64,000 nt of DNA from an uncultured Pseudodesulfovibrio sp. (GCF_963677845.1 NZ_OY782498.1:2239518-2303517); one strand, 5' to 3'; counted from the stretch's first letter, positions 24,779 through 34,838 are shown. Numbers and translations are program-made. The notes: generated by a model from the letters alone, not told the origin.

Positions 24779-26659
24779 TTATGCAACGTGCCCGTGCGCT
24801 TCCAGCCAGAGTTGCAGGACAAGGAAGGTCCACAATTCCTCGCGCCTGTCCACAACATTGTTCTCGTGCTCACCTATCAATGAAGCAATCACCTCAGGAC
24901 GGAACAGCCCCTGCCGTTTCAGAAAACCGGCATCCGCGAATCGCGCCAGTTGCGGTTTCAAACTGCTGCCGAGCCAGCCGGCCACCGGCATGAGGAAGCC
25001 TCGCTTGTTTCGCTTTCGGATACTCGGCGGCATGAATTCGGCGAGAGCCTGTTTCATGAGGTGCTTCCGCTTCCCGCCGGGGATCTTGAAACGACCCGGC
25101 AGACTGAACACATACTCCACCAGAGCCGTATCCAGAAACGGAGACCGGACCTCAAGCCCGTGCATCATAGAACAGCGATCGACTTTCGTCAGAATGTAAT
25201 CCAACAGATATGTCTTGGCGTACTGGTTGAACACCGCGTCCAAAGGCGCACCGTCCTCGAATTCCTGCCAACTCTCGGTCGGATGACCGAAAAGCAGTTC
25301 GGACGAATCGCTCGGGGGTGAAGACCATAGCGTCTCCTGAGCTTCGGGGGAAAAGGCCATAAGCATGCGGGGAACCCTGTGCGGCGCGGGAGCCTTGACC
25401 GCCTCGGCAAACCGGCCCACGGCGTGGCCCAGACTGATGTAGTGGGAGGACACGGGCAGCATGCGGCGAAGCCCTTCAAGAACCATACGCATGGGCATGC
25501 CGAGGGCGGCGCACCGTTGCGCCCATATAAAGGCCGGAAAATGTTCGTACCCGCCGAACAGCTCGTCGGCCCCGTCGCCGGACAAGGCCACGGTGACATG
25601 CTGCTTGACGAATCGGGAAAGGAAATAGGTCGGGATGATCGACGGATCGGCCAACGGTTCGTCAAACCTGCCGACAACTTCGCCCACCAGTTCCGCGCAC
25701 ATGGTGCCGGTGAGATTTTCATTGTAATGATCCGTCCCGGCGAATCGGGCGGCTTGAACCGCGTATTCCGACTCGTCGTACGCCTTTTCCTCGAATCCGA
25801 TGGAAAAGGTTTTGACCTGAGAACTGCTGAGTCGGGACATGAGGCTGACGACGACCGTTGAATCAAGACCGCCGCTGAGAAAGGCCCCAAGGGAAACATC
25901 GCTTATCAGGCGACGCCCGACAGCGTCTTCGAGCAGACTCCTGATATGCCCAGCCGCCTCGTCGCCCCCGACCGTACGGGTCGGATGCGGCAGCGACCAG
26001 TAACGGGAAACCGAGACTTCCCCATCCTTGAAGCGCAAACAATGCCCCGGCTGGAGTTTCCGCGCTTCCGTATAGATGGAACTCGGCGTCGGGACGTATT
26101 TGCAGGTCAGGAACTGGGCCATGGCCTGCATGTTCAGATTGAACGATGTGTCAGGCACCGCAGTAAGGGATGAAAGTTCCGAAGCGAACGCGAACACCGA
26201 ATTCTGACAAGTGTAATAGAACGGCTTTTTGCCCATCCTGTCCCGCGCCGCAAACAGGGACTGCTCTTTGGTGTCCCATATGGCAAAGGCGAACATGCCC
26301 TCAAAATGCGACAGGCACGCCTCGCCATACTTCATATAGGCCTGCAACAAAACTTCTGTATCAGACGTGGTACTGAAACTGTGGCCCTTGGCTTCCAAGG
26401 CGACTCGGACTTCCCGGAAATTGTATATTTCGCCGTTGAAAACGATGACAAACTGTCCGCAAGCACTCTTCATGGGCTGTCCGCCCGTACTGAGGTCTAT
26501 GACTTCCAGGCGACGGTGGGACAATGCGGCGGGTTGGCCGACCCAGACGCCGTCAGAATCCGGCCCGCGGTGCCGTACGCCATCGGCCATGCGTATGGCG
26601 CACTGCCGGAGAGCGTCCGACGTCAGCCGGGGGTGGACAACTCCGGCGATGCCGCACAT
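24779..26659 (-). CDS. asnB: Asparagine-synthase-like glutamine amidotransferase
   Basis: The 626-residue protein has the N-terminal class II glutaminase (Cys2 in MCGIAG) and a C-terminal ATP-pyrophosphatase domain with SGGLDST and SGDGADELFGGYEHF. Such proteins amidate carboxyl groups; in glycan clusters they are thought to convert uronic acids or other sugar carboxylates to amides. It is the last gene of the minus-strand run; its start overlaps the stop of the GT4 gene as TGATG. Free asparagine synthesis is the other possible role, less likely in this context. Confidence 0.85.
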   Translation of the reverse strand: MCGIAGVVHPRLTSDALRQCAIRMADGVRHRGPDSDGVWVGQPAALSHRRLEVIDLSTGGQPMKSACGQFVIVFNGEIYNFREVRVALEAKGHSFSTTSDTEVLLQAYMKYGEACLSHFEGMFAFAIWDTKEQSLFAARDRMGKKPFYYTCQNSVFAFASELSSLTAVPDTSFNLNMQAMAQFLTCKYVPTPSSIYTEARKLQPGHCLRFKDGEVSVSRYWSLPHPTRTVGGDEAAGHIRSLLEDAVGRRLISDVSLGAFLSGGLDSTVVVSLMSRLSSSQVKTFSIGFEEKAYDESEYAVQAARFAGTDHYNENLTGTMCAELVGEVVGRFDEPLADPSIIPTYFLSRFVKQHVTVALSGDGADELFGGYEHFPAFIWAQRCAALGMPMRMVLEGLRRMLPVSSHYISLGHAVGRFAEAVKAPAPHRVPRMLMAFSPEAQETLWSSPPSDSSELLFGHPTESWQEFEDGAPLDAVFNQYAKTYLLDYILTKVDRCSMMHGLEVRSPFLDTALVEYVFSLPGRFKIPGGKRKHLMKQALAEFMPPSIRKRNKRGFLMPVAGWLGSSLKPQLARFADAGFLKRQGLFRPEVIASLIGEHENNVVDRREELWTFLVLQLWLEAHGHVA

Positions 26660-27885
26660 CAGCCAATCCCCCGCGCATGTGCTGAGAACAGTTCGATCAG
26701 GGTGGTACAGTTCTTCTCCTGATCAAACAGGTTCAGAACGTGATCCCTGCCGTTGCTCGCAAATGCTTGAGCCTCTTCAGGGTTCCGGGCCAGTCGGACA
26801 ATGGCATCGGCCAGGACTTCGGGACGCCTTTGCGGAACAAGATACCCTGTCCTATCGTTGATCACGACTTCGCTGATCCCGGCCACGTCCGTGGCAATGA
26901 CAGGAAGACCGTGGGCATAGGCTTCCATGATGACATTGGGGATGCCGTCCCTGTCTCCATTGGTGTCCACCACGCTGGGCATAACCAACGCGTCACTGGC
27001 CAGCATGAGACAAGACAATGCATCGTGACTGAGGAATCCTTTGAAATCCACGGAGTTCGTCAGTTCGAGATTGGCGGCTTGCCGCATCAGCTTACCGCGC
27101 AACATGCCGTCACCGGCAAATGTTAGAGAAAAATCGACACCCTGTTTTTTAAGCAGAGAACAGGCATCCAGCAGATTATCGAACCCCTTTGTCCTGACAA
27201 AACGTCCAGCGGCCAGAAGTTTGAGTTTTCCTCCATCCGACGAGTGCCGTTCCCCTTCAGGCCCCAATGAAAGCGCGTTGTAGACCAGTATAATTTTGTC
27301 TTCATGGCCCTTGGCGAATGATTGCAGATACGGGACATTGGCTCCATGATTGACCCGAACGAAGGAGGCGTCCCCGATCTTGTCACTCAATGAGCCTTCA
27401 GGCGGGTAGATGTCTCCAGCCCGTCCGGCAAAGGAAAAAGGGATACCTGAAAGCTTCGAAGCGACCCATGCGGCCGTGGCCGGTCCTCCGGCCCAGGGGG
27501 CATGGATATGCTGAATCCCCTCTTCCTGAAAACGCCTGGCCAGATGCAGGCCGCAACAAAAAGCCCAGAGATTCTCGCCCAGTCCCTCCAAGGAACGCCA
27601 TTTGTTAAATGGCCCTGCCTTGAGCATTGAAAACGTCCGTGTAAAATCAAACGCAAGGCGCTTAAACAATGCGCCAAGCAGCATCAGCGTCTTGATGGAA
27701 CCAAGATGCTCGGATGGAGTAAACTCCTGCATTTCAGCTGAAAAATTCTTGGTCAGCCCAGCATACAGGGTGAACACTTTGATAGGCAATCCCATATCAC
27801 GCATCTTTTTGACTTCGCGAAAAATGAAGGTTTCAGACGGCTTTGGAAACCATAGCGAAATATATGCGGTACGAGGGAAATTCAT
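26659..27885 (-). CDS. GT4 glycosyltransferase, WcaL-like
   Basis: The N-terminal sequence AYISLWFPKPSETFIFREV is typical of WcaL-like colanic-acid-type transferases. The C-terminal half has the GT4 signature DGIPNVIMEAYAHGLPVIAT. HAPWAGGPATAA in the middle fits the same group. Length (408 residues) is normal. It overlaps the upstream GT2 by an ATGA and the downstream amidotransferase by TGATG, so three proteins are made in step. The donor is unknown. Confidence 0.85.
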   Translation of the reverse strand: MNFPRTAYISLWFPKPSETFIFREVKKMRDMGLPIKVFTLYAGLTKNFSAEMQEFTPSEHLGSIKTLMLLGALFKRLAFDFTRTFSMLKAGPFNKWRSLEGLGENLWAFCCGLHLARRFQEEGIQHIHAPWAGGPATAAWVASKLSGIPFSFAGRAGDIYPPEGSLSDKIGDASFVRVNHGANVPYLQSFAKGHEDKIILVYNALSLGPEGERHSSDGGKLKLLAAGRFVRTKGFDNLLDACSLLKKQGVDFSLTFAGDGMLRGKLMRQAANLELTNSVDFKGFLSHDALSCLMLASDALVMPSVVDTNGDRDGIPNVIMEAYAHGLPVIATDVAGISEVVINDRTGYLVPQRRPEVLADAIVRLARNPEEAQAFASNGRDHVLNLFDQEKNCTTLIELFSAHARGIG

Positions 27886-29099
27886 CGGTCAGAAGTCTCT
27901 GTAGGGCGGATAATCTCTAAGACATCTCCGCCAAGTTTAGTACGGTAACCGATATTGTGCCAAAATATGACATTGGTCGTCCAAGTACGTATATACCCGA
28001 CAGCAGCATTTAGGTGAAGGATTGCATAGGCTGCCAATCGTTTGGGCAGCGAAACGTTATTCGGAATGACTCTGGTGTAGAGGCATCCAACACCGACGAG
28101 TCCGGCAAGATAAACCATCGACACTAGCCCGGAGGCTTGCGTGTCGACTCCGGGGATTAGCCCGGCAAGCCCGACAACGACGTATGCGAGCATCAGAAAA
28201 AAAATCAGAGGAACGACAGTGGCGGCGATCCATGTGAGAGGCATTCCGAACTTAAGGTACTGTAACTGGCGGAAGAACCATTGGTCCCACCCTTTGAGGC
28301 TCTGGCCGGAAAGAGGGGTAACGAGACAGGCCTCGGCCACCGGAAACGACCGGACGCCTTCGCCCTGAAGGTACGGTCCCATGGTGAAATCATCGACCAC
28401 GGTCCGCTCCCACAACTGGGGGATATTGTACCCGAAAAAAGTGTCACGGCTAATGGCGGTCGCCCCACCCCACGGCTGGGTGATGGGCCGGATAGCTTGA
28501 AGCATGTGTATGGATTGCACGGACAACATTTGGCAGATGGTGCCGAGATTCTCGTCTCCAGGCTGAACAAAACGATAGCCAGACGTCATCAGGGCCTCGC
28601 CCAGCGCAATCGGGGCCGTCAGACGAGCCAAGAAATCCGATTTTGCCACATGGGTGCTGTCGCAAAAGACGAGGATAGACTCGTCTACAGCGGCGGAAGC
28701 AACTCCAGCCAAAAGGTTGTGATTTTTTTGACAGCACCGCGTCGCCAGTCTTGCCACTACATGCTGTGCATGGTCGTATTCCCTGCACAGGGATTGAATC
28801 AATCGGGCGGCCGGCTCGTCCGGCAGTGCAGTCACCAAAATAACGCGGTAGTTATCGTAATCCTGCTCAAGCAAAGACCGAAGGCCCGACTCGACTCCGG
28901 GAGAGACATTGCCCACCGGCACAATCATGGCGATACTGGCTGCGTTGACAGGACGCTCGAACGGCGTGTTACGCCAAACGGCCCTGCGCATAAACGGCGT
29001 GGTAATGAACAGGAGAAACAATGCTCCCAATACATGTAATGCCATAGCCATTTTCATAAAAATGCCCCAAAAGGCGAAGCCCTGTGTCAGTTCAACCAT
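27882..29099 (-). CDS. Membrane-bound GT2, ceramide-glucosyltransferase-like
   Basis: This 405-residue protein has an N-terminal membrane helix, a GT2 domain of the GT21 type (IVPVGNVSPGVE, VFCDSTHV, WGGATAISRDTF, VVDDF) and about three to four C-terminal membrane helices from residue 285. The usual QxxRW motif is replaced by RQLQYLK. GT21-like enzymes glycosylate ceramides or hopanoid-type lipids at the cytoplasmic face. The acceptor here could be the PKS-derived lipid made nearby, which is inference. Its end overlaps the WcaL-like gene. Confidence 0.7.
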   Translation of the reverse strand: MVELTQGFAFWGIFMKMAMALHVLGALFLLFITTPFMRRAVWRNTPFERPVNAASIAMIVPVGNVSPGVESGLRSLLEQDYDNYRVILVTALPDEPAARLIQSLCREYDHAQHVVARLATRCCQKNHNLLAGVASAAVDESILVFCDSTHVAKSDFLARLTAPIALGEALMTSGYRFVQPGDENLGTICQMLSVQSIHMLQAIRPITQPWGGATAISRDTFFGYNIPQLWERTVVDDFTMGPYLQGEGVRSFPVAEACLVTPLSGQSLKGWDQWFFRQLQYLKFGMPLTWIAATVVPLIFFLMLAYVVVGLAGLIPGVDTQASGLVSMVYLAGLVGVGCLYTRVIPNNVSLPKRLAAYAILHLNAAVGYIRTWTTNVIFWHNIGYRTKLGGDVLEIIRPTETSDR

Positions 29100-29174
29100 T
29101 GGATTCCATCAATACGAGGGATACGGCTTCTCCGAGTTTGTCTAAAAAACCGAATGTTCCCATTAAATTATTCA

Positions 29175-30593
29175 TCAGGTAGCCTCTTCCTTCATTGTTC
29201 GCTGCTGACGAAGATACAGCCTGTATGCGTAGTAAAGCAATGGGCAAAGGGTCAATATTTCCACGGCTTCCCTAAAAAGATACTGAGCCGCAACAAAATG
29301 AACTACACAGGCTGCGGCAACGGTCAGCAACAGGCTGAGGATATCCCTGCCCACAAAGAGTCCTATGGTGAACTGGCAGAAAGAAACGGTCATGAGAGCC
29401 ATGACGCCCTTGGTCAGCAGGATGGCATAGGCGGTTCCCGACATGGGGTTCTCTGAAATAAGCAGCGCACACAGGGCGAAATTGACGGCCAGCCCGACAA
29501 TGTACATGCCAAGCAGGATACGCTGCCGGTTCATGCTGACCATGAGGTAGCTCGCCAGATTGTGGATGAAAGCGAAAAGGATGCAGCCGACAAGTTCCTT
29601 CTGCATCTGGATGGCAGGACCGTAATTCTGTCCGTAGACCAACGTTATGATACGGTCGCTTTCCACGAAAAGCACATAGGAAATTGGAAGAGCCGCCGCC
29701 ACCAGCCAGACCGAAGATCTTTGCGCCAAGGCCTTGAACTGCGCCTTGTCCTTGACCCAGAGCTTGGTGAACAACGGAAACATAACTTTTCCAAGCAGAA
29801 GGCTTGAGACAAGGACCGACACGAAGTCGACGATCTGCCATGTAGCACTGTACTGGGCAACACCATCAGACCCCGCATGGTTTTGTAGAAAAAAAATGTT
29901 GATTTTATTATAGAAAATTGCGCACACAGCCATGGCCGTATAGACCAATCCTTCTCTCCATGCCCCCCAAATATCCTTGAAGCTTTCCAGTCGAAAATAT
30001 TTCCAGAATCGTTTGAAGAACAGACGGGTGACCACGACAAGATTGGTAAGGGTTTCCACCCCCTTGAACAAGGCGATCATGATCGTCGGGAAGCCAGAAA
30101 ATAAGGCAATCAAACCGTAGCCGTAGCCGATCAGCGAAGCAACGCCACGGCTTTTTCCCTCCACGTCCTGCCGTCCAAGGACCTGACAGGCCACAAAAAA
30201 AGAGTTGCCAATGCCCTCAAGACCGATGGCGGTGGCGACGACGATAATAATGGCCCTCAGTTGCGGCGAATAATCCTGCCAGAAAATGAAACCGATCATG
30301 GCTAGCCAGCCGATGATTAAAAAGGCAACCTTGATAAACGTCACCTGCCGGAGAATACGAGAAGGATAGTTTTCCCTCCGTGCCAGCATGGTTGAAAGGT
30401 GCTGGTTGAGTCCGAATTCCGTGGCGAACAGCAGAAGTTGGCCGATGCTGATGGCAAGCATGAACTGACCGTAGGTCTCAGTGCCCTGCCGCGCCAAGGC
30501 AATGATGAAAACCGTCTGCAAAACCTCCCGCATCCAATGAGCGGAAAGAAGGTAGCCGAAGCTCTTGAGGACGGACTTACGAGATTTTGTCAT
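29175..30593 (-). CDS. Wzx-type flippase (MOP superfamily)
   Basis: About 12-14 hydrophobic helices over roughly 470 residues, with an N-terminal KSFGYLLSAHWMREV helix and repeated small-residue helices, fit the polysaccharide-transporter (MOP/PST) family. It would flip an undecaprenyl-linked saccharide or a glycolipid across the inner membrane. Start is uncertain: ATG 30593 (MTKSRK) is chosen, and one six codons upstream is open as well; neither has a clear ribosome binding site. It is the first of three flippases in the window. Confidence 0.8.
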   Translation of the reverse strand: MTKSRKSVLKSFGYLLSAHWMREVLQTVFIIALARQGTETYGQFMLAISIGQLLLFATEFGLNQHLSTMLARRENYPSRILRQVTFIKVAFLIIGWLAMIGFIFWQDYSPQLRAIIIVVATAIGLEGIGNSFFVACQVLGRQDVEGKSRGVASLIGYGYGLIALFSGFPTIMIALFKGVETLTNLVVVTRLFFKRFWKYFRLESFKDIWGAWREGLVYTAMAVCAIFYNKINIFFLQNHAGSDGVAQYSATWQIVDFVSVLVSSLLLGKVMFPLFTKLWVKDKAQFKALAQRSSVWLVAAALPISYVLFVESDRIITLVYGQNYGPAIQMQKELVGCILFAFIHNLASYLMVSMNRQRILLGMYIVGLAVNFALCALLISENPMSGTAYAILLTKGVMALMTVSFCQFTIGLFVGRDILSLLLTVAAACVVHFVAAQYLFREAVEILTLCPLLYYAYRLYLRQQRTMKEEAT

Positions 30594-30692
30594 GGCTTCA
30601 AGACATGTCACCCGAATACGGGATTATGGCAACTTTTTTTTGTAAAGCAGGTTCACCTCGTGAGGCGACACAGCCTGTGGCAGATGAAGGGA

Positions 30693-31220
30693 TTATGCGT
30701 CTTCTCCACGCATGCGCAGCTTTTTCGCCGGAGTACCAACATTAATGCTGAGCGGCTCCAGATGCCTGGTAACCACGGCGCGAGCACCGACAACAGCTCC
30801 GTCACCGACACTCGTCCCCGGCAATACGACCACGCCATAGGCGAGCCAGCACTCTTTCCCGATAATAATATCGGCAGCTTCGCTGCCCTGCATTCGAATG
30901 GGAACATCCGGGTTGTCAAAGACGTGATTTATAGTTTCCAAAAAACACTCTGGAGCGATATGGGTACCGTCACCAATGGTAATGGTCGCGGTACTGCCGA
31001 TCAGATAGGTACCGGAATTGATCGTGACATCGTCGCCAATCTCAATGCGTTGCGGCTTATAGATTCTGACTGCCTGTCCAAGGACGAGCCGCTTGCCGCA
31101 CACGCCCAAAAAGGGAGCGACAAGCTTGCCGCGCAACCTGTTGATCGGTCCGTGCGCAGGCCACCAACTGATGAGTGGATATAGCAGGTAAAAAAGAAGT
31201 GTCCTCAATCGTTTCGACAT
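30693..31220 (-). CDS. Left-handed beta-helix (hexapeptide) acyltransferase
   Basis: Residues from about 50 to 165 show hexapeptide repeats (IEIGDDVTINSGTYL, ITIGDGTHIAPE, IIIGKECWLAYG, TSVGDGAVVGA), ending in GTPAKKL as in CysE/WcaF-like O-acetyltransferases. The first 45 residues hold one amphipathic/hydrophobic segment that may attach it to the membrane. It would acetylate a sugar hydroxyl or amine. ATG 31220 is preceded by GGGAG. It lies 30 bp after wecC. Confidence 0.8.
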   Translation of the reverse strand: MSKRLRTLLFYLLYPLISWWPAHGPINRLRGKLVAPFLGVCGKRLVLGQAVRIYKPQRIEIGDDVTINSGTYLIGSTATITIGDGTHIAPECFLETINHVFDNPDVPIRMQGSEAADIIIGKECWLAYGVVVLPGTSVGDGAVVGARAVVTRHLEPLSINVGTPAKKLRMRGEDA

Positions 31221-31250
31221 GTCTGCTCCCACTGTCTCTGTTTCGTTGTG

Positions 31251-32492
31251 CTATTGAAGCACGTTCACGAAATCCATCACCGTAATTGCCTCAAGGCGAT
31301 CCGAAGACACCTGTTTAAACTGGTCATGACCGACGAGAACAGCAACAATATCAGCCTTTTCAAGAGACTTCTCAAGCGACAACAAATCAATTCCTTCCAT
31401 TCTAAAATCAGATTTAACATTGGGGTCAACGGCTAATACCCGGATATTTCCATGCGCCACCAGACGACGGGCAATGGACAAAGCCGGGCTCTCACGCAAA
31501 TCATCAATATTCGGTTTGTAAGTCAACCCCCACACGGCGATGGTACAGTTGCCCCTGCCGTCCAACGCTGCCGTGATCTGATCAAAAACGAAATTTTCCT
31601 TTTCAAGATTCACATTTCTGGCCGTCTTGATCAGAGACGACTTGTCGGGAGCCAAATCCACGATAAACCAGGGATCAAGGGCAATGCAATGCCCGCCGAC
31701 ACCCGGTCCAGGTTGCAAGATATTGACCCGAGGATGACGATTGGCCAACGAGACAAGTTCCCAAGGGTCAATGCCGGAGTCGTTGCAAATCATCGAAAGT
31801 TCGTTGGCAAACGCAATGTTAACGTCCCTGTAGGCATTTTCGGTCAACTTGGACATCTCAGCGGTCTTGGTATTGGTGACAATGCACTTGCCGTCCACAA
31901 AAATTCCGTACAGTGACTTTGCCCTTTCTGCGCAAGCCCGGCTAGCACCGCCAACAATCCTGTCATTGTTCACCAACTCGTACAAGGAACTTCCGGGGAT
32001 CACTCGCTCCGGGCAATACGCCACACATACGTCATGTGTCGAATCTTCCCAATCACCGGCAAAGGTCAATTCAGGACGCAATTCCTGCAACAACTCAATC
32101 ATTTTGGTTGTCGTATGAACCGGGGACGTGGATTCCAGTATGACTAGATCGCCTTTTTTTAACACAGTGGCGATGGACCGCGCAGCAGCCCAGACGTAAT
32201 CCATGCACGGCGTCTTGTCTTCGTTGATCGGCGTAGGGACGGTTATAATAAAAGCATCGGACTCCACAGGAGTCGTGCCCGCCTTCAACTTGCCCTGTTT
32301 CACGACGGTCTTCACGAGTTCATCAAGCCCCTCTTCCACAATGTGGACATCGCCAGCATTAATCCGATTAACGATGTCTTCTTTGATATCCACACCATGT
32401 ACATCAACCCCCTGCCCGGCCAGACAGGCACTGGTTGGCAGGCCAATATACCCAAGACCAATGACGCAAATCTTCCTAAAAGGACTCTTCAT
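31251..32492 (-). CDS. wecC: UDP-N-acetyl-D-mannosamine dehydrogenase
   Basis: The 413-residue protein carries the NAD motif GLGYIGLP, the central NAYRDVNIAFANEL helix, and the catalytic cysteine in GGHCIALDPWF. It oxidises UDP-ManNAc twice to UDP-ManNAcA, the uronic acid donor. It overlaps the end of the wecB gene by 17 bp, so the two successive steps are co-expressed. AGGTTACGAA precedes ATG 32492. The related UDP-GlcNAc dehydrogenases (WbpA) are an alternative, but adjacency to wecB favours WecC. Confidence 0.9.
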   Translation of the reverse strand: MKSPFRKICVIGLGYIGLPTSACLAGQGVDVHGVDIKEDIVNRINAGDVHIVEEGLDELVKTVVKQGKLKAGTTPVESDAFIITVPTPINEDKTPCMDYVWAAARSIATVLKKGDLVILESTSPVHTTTKMIELLQELRPELTFAGDWEDSTHDVCVAYCPERVIPGSSLYELVNNDRIVGGASRACAERAKSLYGIFVDGKCIVTNTKTAEMSKLTENAYRDVNIAFANELSMICNDSGIDPWELVSLANRHPRVNILQPGPGVGGHCIALDPWFIVDLAPDKSSLIKTARNVNLEKENFVFDQITAALDGRGNCTIAVWGLTYKPNIDDLRESPALSIARRLVAHGNIRVLAVDPNVKSDFRMEGIDLLSLEKSLEKADIVAVLVGHDQFKQVSSDRLEAITVMDFVNVLQ

Positions 32493-33606
32493 TTCGTAAC
32501 CTATCAATTATTCTGTGGGCAGCCCGTCCATCACCAAAGGGATTGTGCACTTTGGTCATGGCGGCATAGGCGTCCGGGTCATCAAGCAGCCTGTTGGCCG
32601 CTTTCAGGATTGAATCGGGCTCGACACCGACCAGCAGGGCGGTGCCTCTTTCAATGGCTTCCGGGCGTTCAGTCTTGTCACGCATGACCAGGACAGGCTT
32701 TCCAAGACTCGGAGCTTCTTCCTGCACACCGCCGGAGTCAGTCAAGATAAGCGTGGCCTTCATCATAAGGAACGTGAACGTCAAATAGTCGACAGGGTCG
32801 CAGAGATGAACTCCAGGAACATTTTCCAAACACTTGAAAATTGGAATTCTGACGTTGGGATTCAGATGAACAGGATAGACGACTTCCACATCGGAACGCC
32901 CCGCAAGCTCTTCTAGAGCATCGCAAACGCCCTCGAATTTACCAAAATTTTCACGCCGGTGTCCGGTAACAAGTACTATCCGCTTACTCCAGTCGACGGA
33001 CGGAAATCCCGCCTCAAGCTCTCGGGTCAAGTTCGCATCGCTTTCAATCTTCCGCGCAGTATGAAGCAGGGCGTCGACAATCGTATTTCCTGTCACTTCA
33101 ATACGGTCTTCCGAAATATTTTCCTTGATAAGATTCAACCGCGCCTGCTCGGTCGGCGCAAAGTGCAGGGAGGAAAGAACGCTGGTAAGACACCTGTTTA
33201 TCTCCTCAGGCCACGGGGACAGCTTGTTCCCCGTCCTGAGCCCAGCTTCGATATGCCCAACGGGAATCCTGTTATAGAACGCGGCCAGTGATGCCGCGAA
33301 AGTCGTCGTCGTATCGCCATGCACGAGAATGACGTCCGGCTTGTATTCAGCGCACACCCGCCCAATATCTTCGATCACCGAACTGGTGATCTGTTCCAAG
33401 GACTGATTCGCCCGCATAAGATCCAAATCAAAATCCGGTGTCACCCCAAACAACTCAAGAACCTGATCAAGCATCTCCCTGTGCTGCGCCGTGACACACG
33501 TGGCAAACTCGAAGACATCGGAAGCCTCTTCCAAAGCATGAACGACCGGCACCATCTTGATGGCTTCCGGCCTGGTCCCAAAAACGACGAGAACCTTTCG
33601 TTTCAT
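32476..33606 (-). CDS. wecB: UDP-N-acetylglucosamine 2-epimerase (non-hydrolysing)
   Basis: It begins with VVFGTRPEAIKM, contains HGDTTTTFAASLAA and GHIEAGLRT, and ends with DSGGVQEEAPSLGKP and RPEAIE. These are the standard WecB motifs over a normal length of 376 residues. It interconverts UDP-GlcNAc and UDP-ManNAc and feeds WecC. The start at 33606 is three bases after the stop of the GT4 gene. Frame continues upstream without a start of better quality. Confidence 0.92.
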   Translation of the reverse strand: MKRKVLVVFGTRPEAIKMVPVVHALEEASDVFEFATCVTAQHREMLDQVLELFGVTPDFDLDLMRANQSLEQITSSVIEDIGRVCAEYKPDVILVHGDTTTTFAASLAAFYNRIPVGHIEAGLRTGNKLSPWPEEINRCLTSVLSSLHFAPTEQARLNLIKENISEDRIEVTGNTIVDALLHTARKIESDANLTRELEAGFPSVDWSKRIVLVTGHRRENFGKFEGVCDALEELAGRSDVEVVYPVHLNPNVRIPIFKCLENVPGVHLCDPVDYLTFTFLMMKATLILTDSGGVQEEAPSLGKPVLVMRDKTERPEAIERGTALLVGVEPDSILKAANRLLDDPDAYAAMTKVHNPFGDGRAAHRIIDRLRNEESF

Positions 33607-33608
33607 CG

Positions 33609-34838
33609 CTACCAGCCCCTCTTGTATTGAGAAACGGCATCGGCAAGGCACCGCTCGAAATCGACAACAAGTTTCTCTCGAGAATAGTCCTTGCTCAACG
33701 CCCGTCCGTTGGCACCGCACTGCTTACAGAATTCCCGATCTTCCGCGAGGCGAGAAATGGCGTCGGCAAGTGCCTGGGGAGAGCTGGTGCCGGTAAATAT
33801 ACCGACCTGCTTTTCATCAACGATATCGGCCACTCCACCGGAGAAATTAACAATGACGGGAAGGCCTGAGGCGAGATAGTCAAAGAACTTGTTCGGCAAA
33901 ACCGTTGCAAACACTTCCAGCGGCTGTAGGATCATGAGCCCGCAATCAACCTCGGCCAGCACTTCGGCCAACTCGTCCTTGGGGATGGGGTCCAGAAACA
34001 AGATATTCTCAAGCCCCATACTATGGGCCTTCTCTTTGAGTTCCGCCTTCTTGGCACCTTCTCCAATCAAAATGATCGTCACTCCGGGAGGAAGTTCTGC
34101 CGTTGCGTCTACAACAAGATCTAAACCATTGGCCAGACCGTGCGCTCCCGTAAAAATCGCGACAAAGTCATTTCCCAACCCGTTCCGTTTCCTAAAATCC
34201 ACACGGCTACCCTGACCGAACAAATCAGGATCGGCCCCAAGCGGGACCACCGTTATCTTGTCGGGAGAAACTCCGGAGCATTCCACCATCCGCCCTTTCA
34301 TCCGCTCGCTGACCGTGACAATTCGCGTCGCCCTGCGGTACACGAACCGCTCGAACCATGTCATCGCCTTGATCATCAGAGGATTTTTCAACACGCCGGT
34401 GGCCACAGCCGACTCCGGCCAGATATCCCTGACCTCAAAGACCAACGGGATGCGCCTCAGCCACGAGATCAGCAATCCGGGCACCGCAACTGTGATCGGC
34501 GTAGACGTAGCAAAGACAAGGTCTGCGTCCTTAAGCTTGATTCCTTCGCGAGCCGACTGAAGGGCAAATGCAAGAAAGGCTTTGACGCGTCCATAAAACC
34601 CCGCCTGCTGGGCATATGAGACATTACAGACATGCACGTCTATACCGTCGACATCGAGCCTATCGACAGCTTTCTCGGAAGATTGTGCAAAATTGGACTT
34701 CCTATTCCGGCCGCATAGCATGTCCACCCGATGACCAAACATTTCGACAAGGAGTCGCCCGAACTCGTAAGATCGAGTACCGGCACATCCGCCGCGCGTG
34801 CTGAAGTGCTGATGTATATATATAATATTTAAAGACAT
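33609..34838 (-). CDS. GT4 glycosyltransferase, WbuB-like
   Basis: The protein (409 residues) starts with IIYIHQHFSTRGGCAGTRSYEF and has LVFATSTPITVAVPG followed by PLVFEVRDIWPES, the hallmark of WbuB-like GT4 enzymes that add N-acetyl-fucosamine or similar sugars. The usual C-terminal E-x7-E is altered: the region reads LMILQPLEVFATVLPNKFFDYLASG, as in this subgroup. AGGGAAAAT precedes ATG 34838. It is the first gene of the minus-strand run down to 24779. Confidence 0.85.
   Translation of the reverse strand: MSLNIIYIHQHFSTRGGCAGTRSYEFGRLLVEMFGHRVDMLCGRNRKSNFAQSSEKAVDRLDVDGIDVHVCNVSYAQQAGFYGRVKAFLAFALQSAREGIKLKDADLVFATSTPITVAVPGLLISWLRRIPLVFEVRDIWPESAVATGVLKNPLMIKAMTWFERFVYRRATRIVTVSERMKGRMVECSGVSPDKITVVPLGADPDLFGQGSRVDFRKRNGLGNDFVAIFTGAHGLANGLDLVVDATAELPPGVTIILIGEGAKKAELKEKAHSMGLENILFLDPIPKDELAEVLAEVDCGLMILQPLEVFATVLPNKFFDYLASGLPVIVNFSGGVADIVDEKQVGIFTGTSSPQALADAISRLAEDREFCKQCGANGRALSKDYSREKLVVDFERCLADAVSQYKRGW

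Noticed and set aside
30612..30692. Possible terminator after the hexapeptide acyltransferase
   Set aside because: The inverted repeat (CCTC and GAGG) has a two-base loop and no good stem; the downstream flippase is likely on the same transcript.
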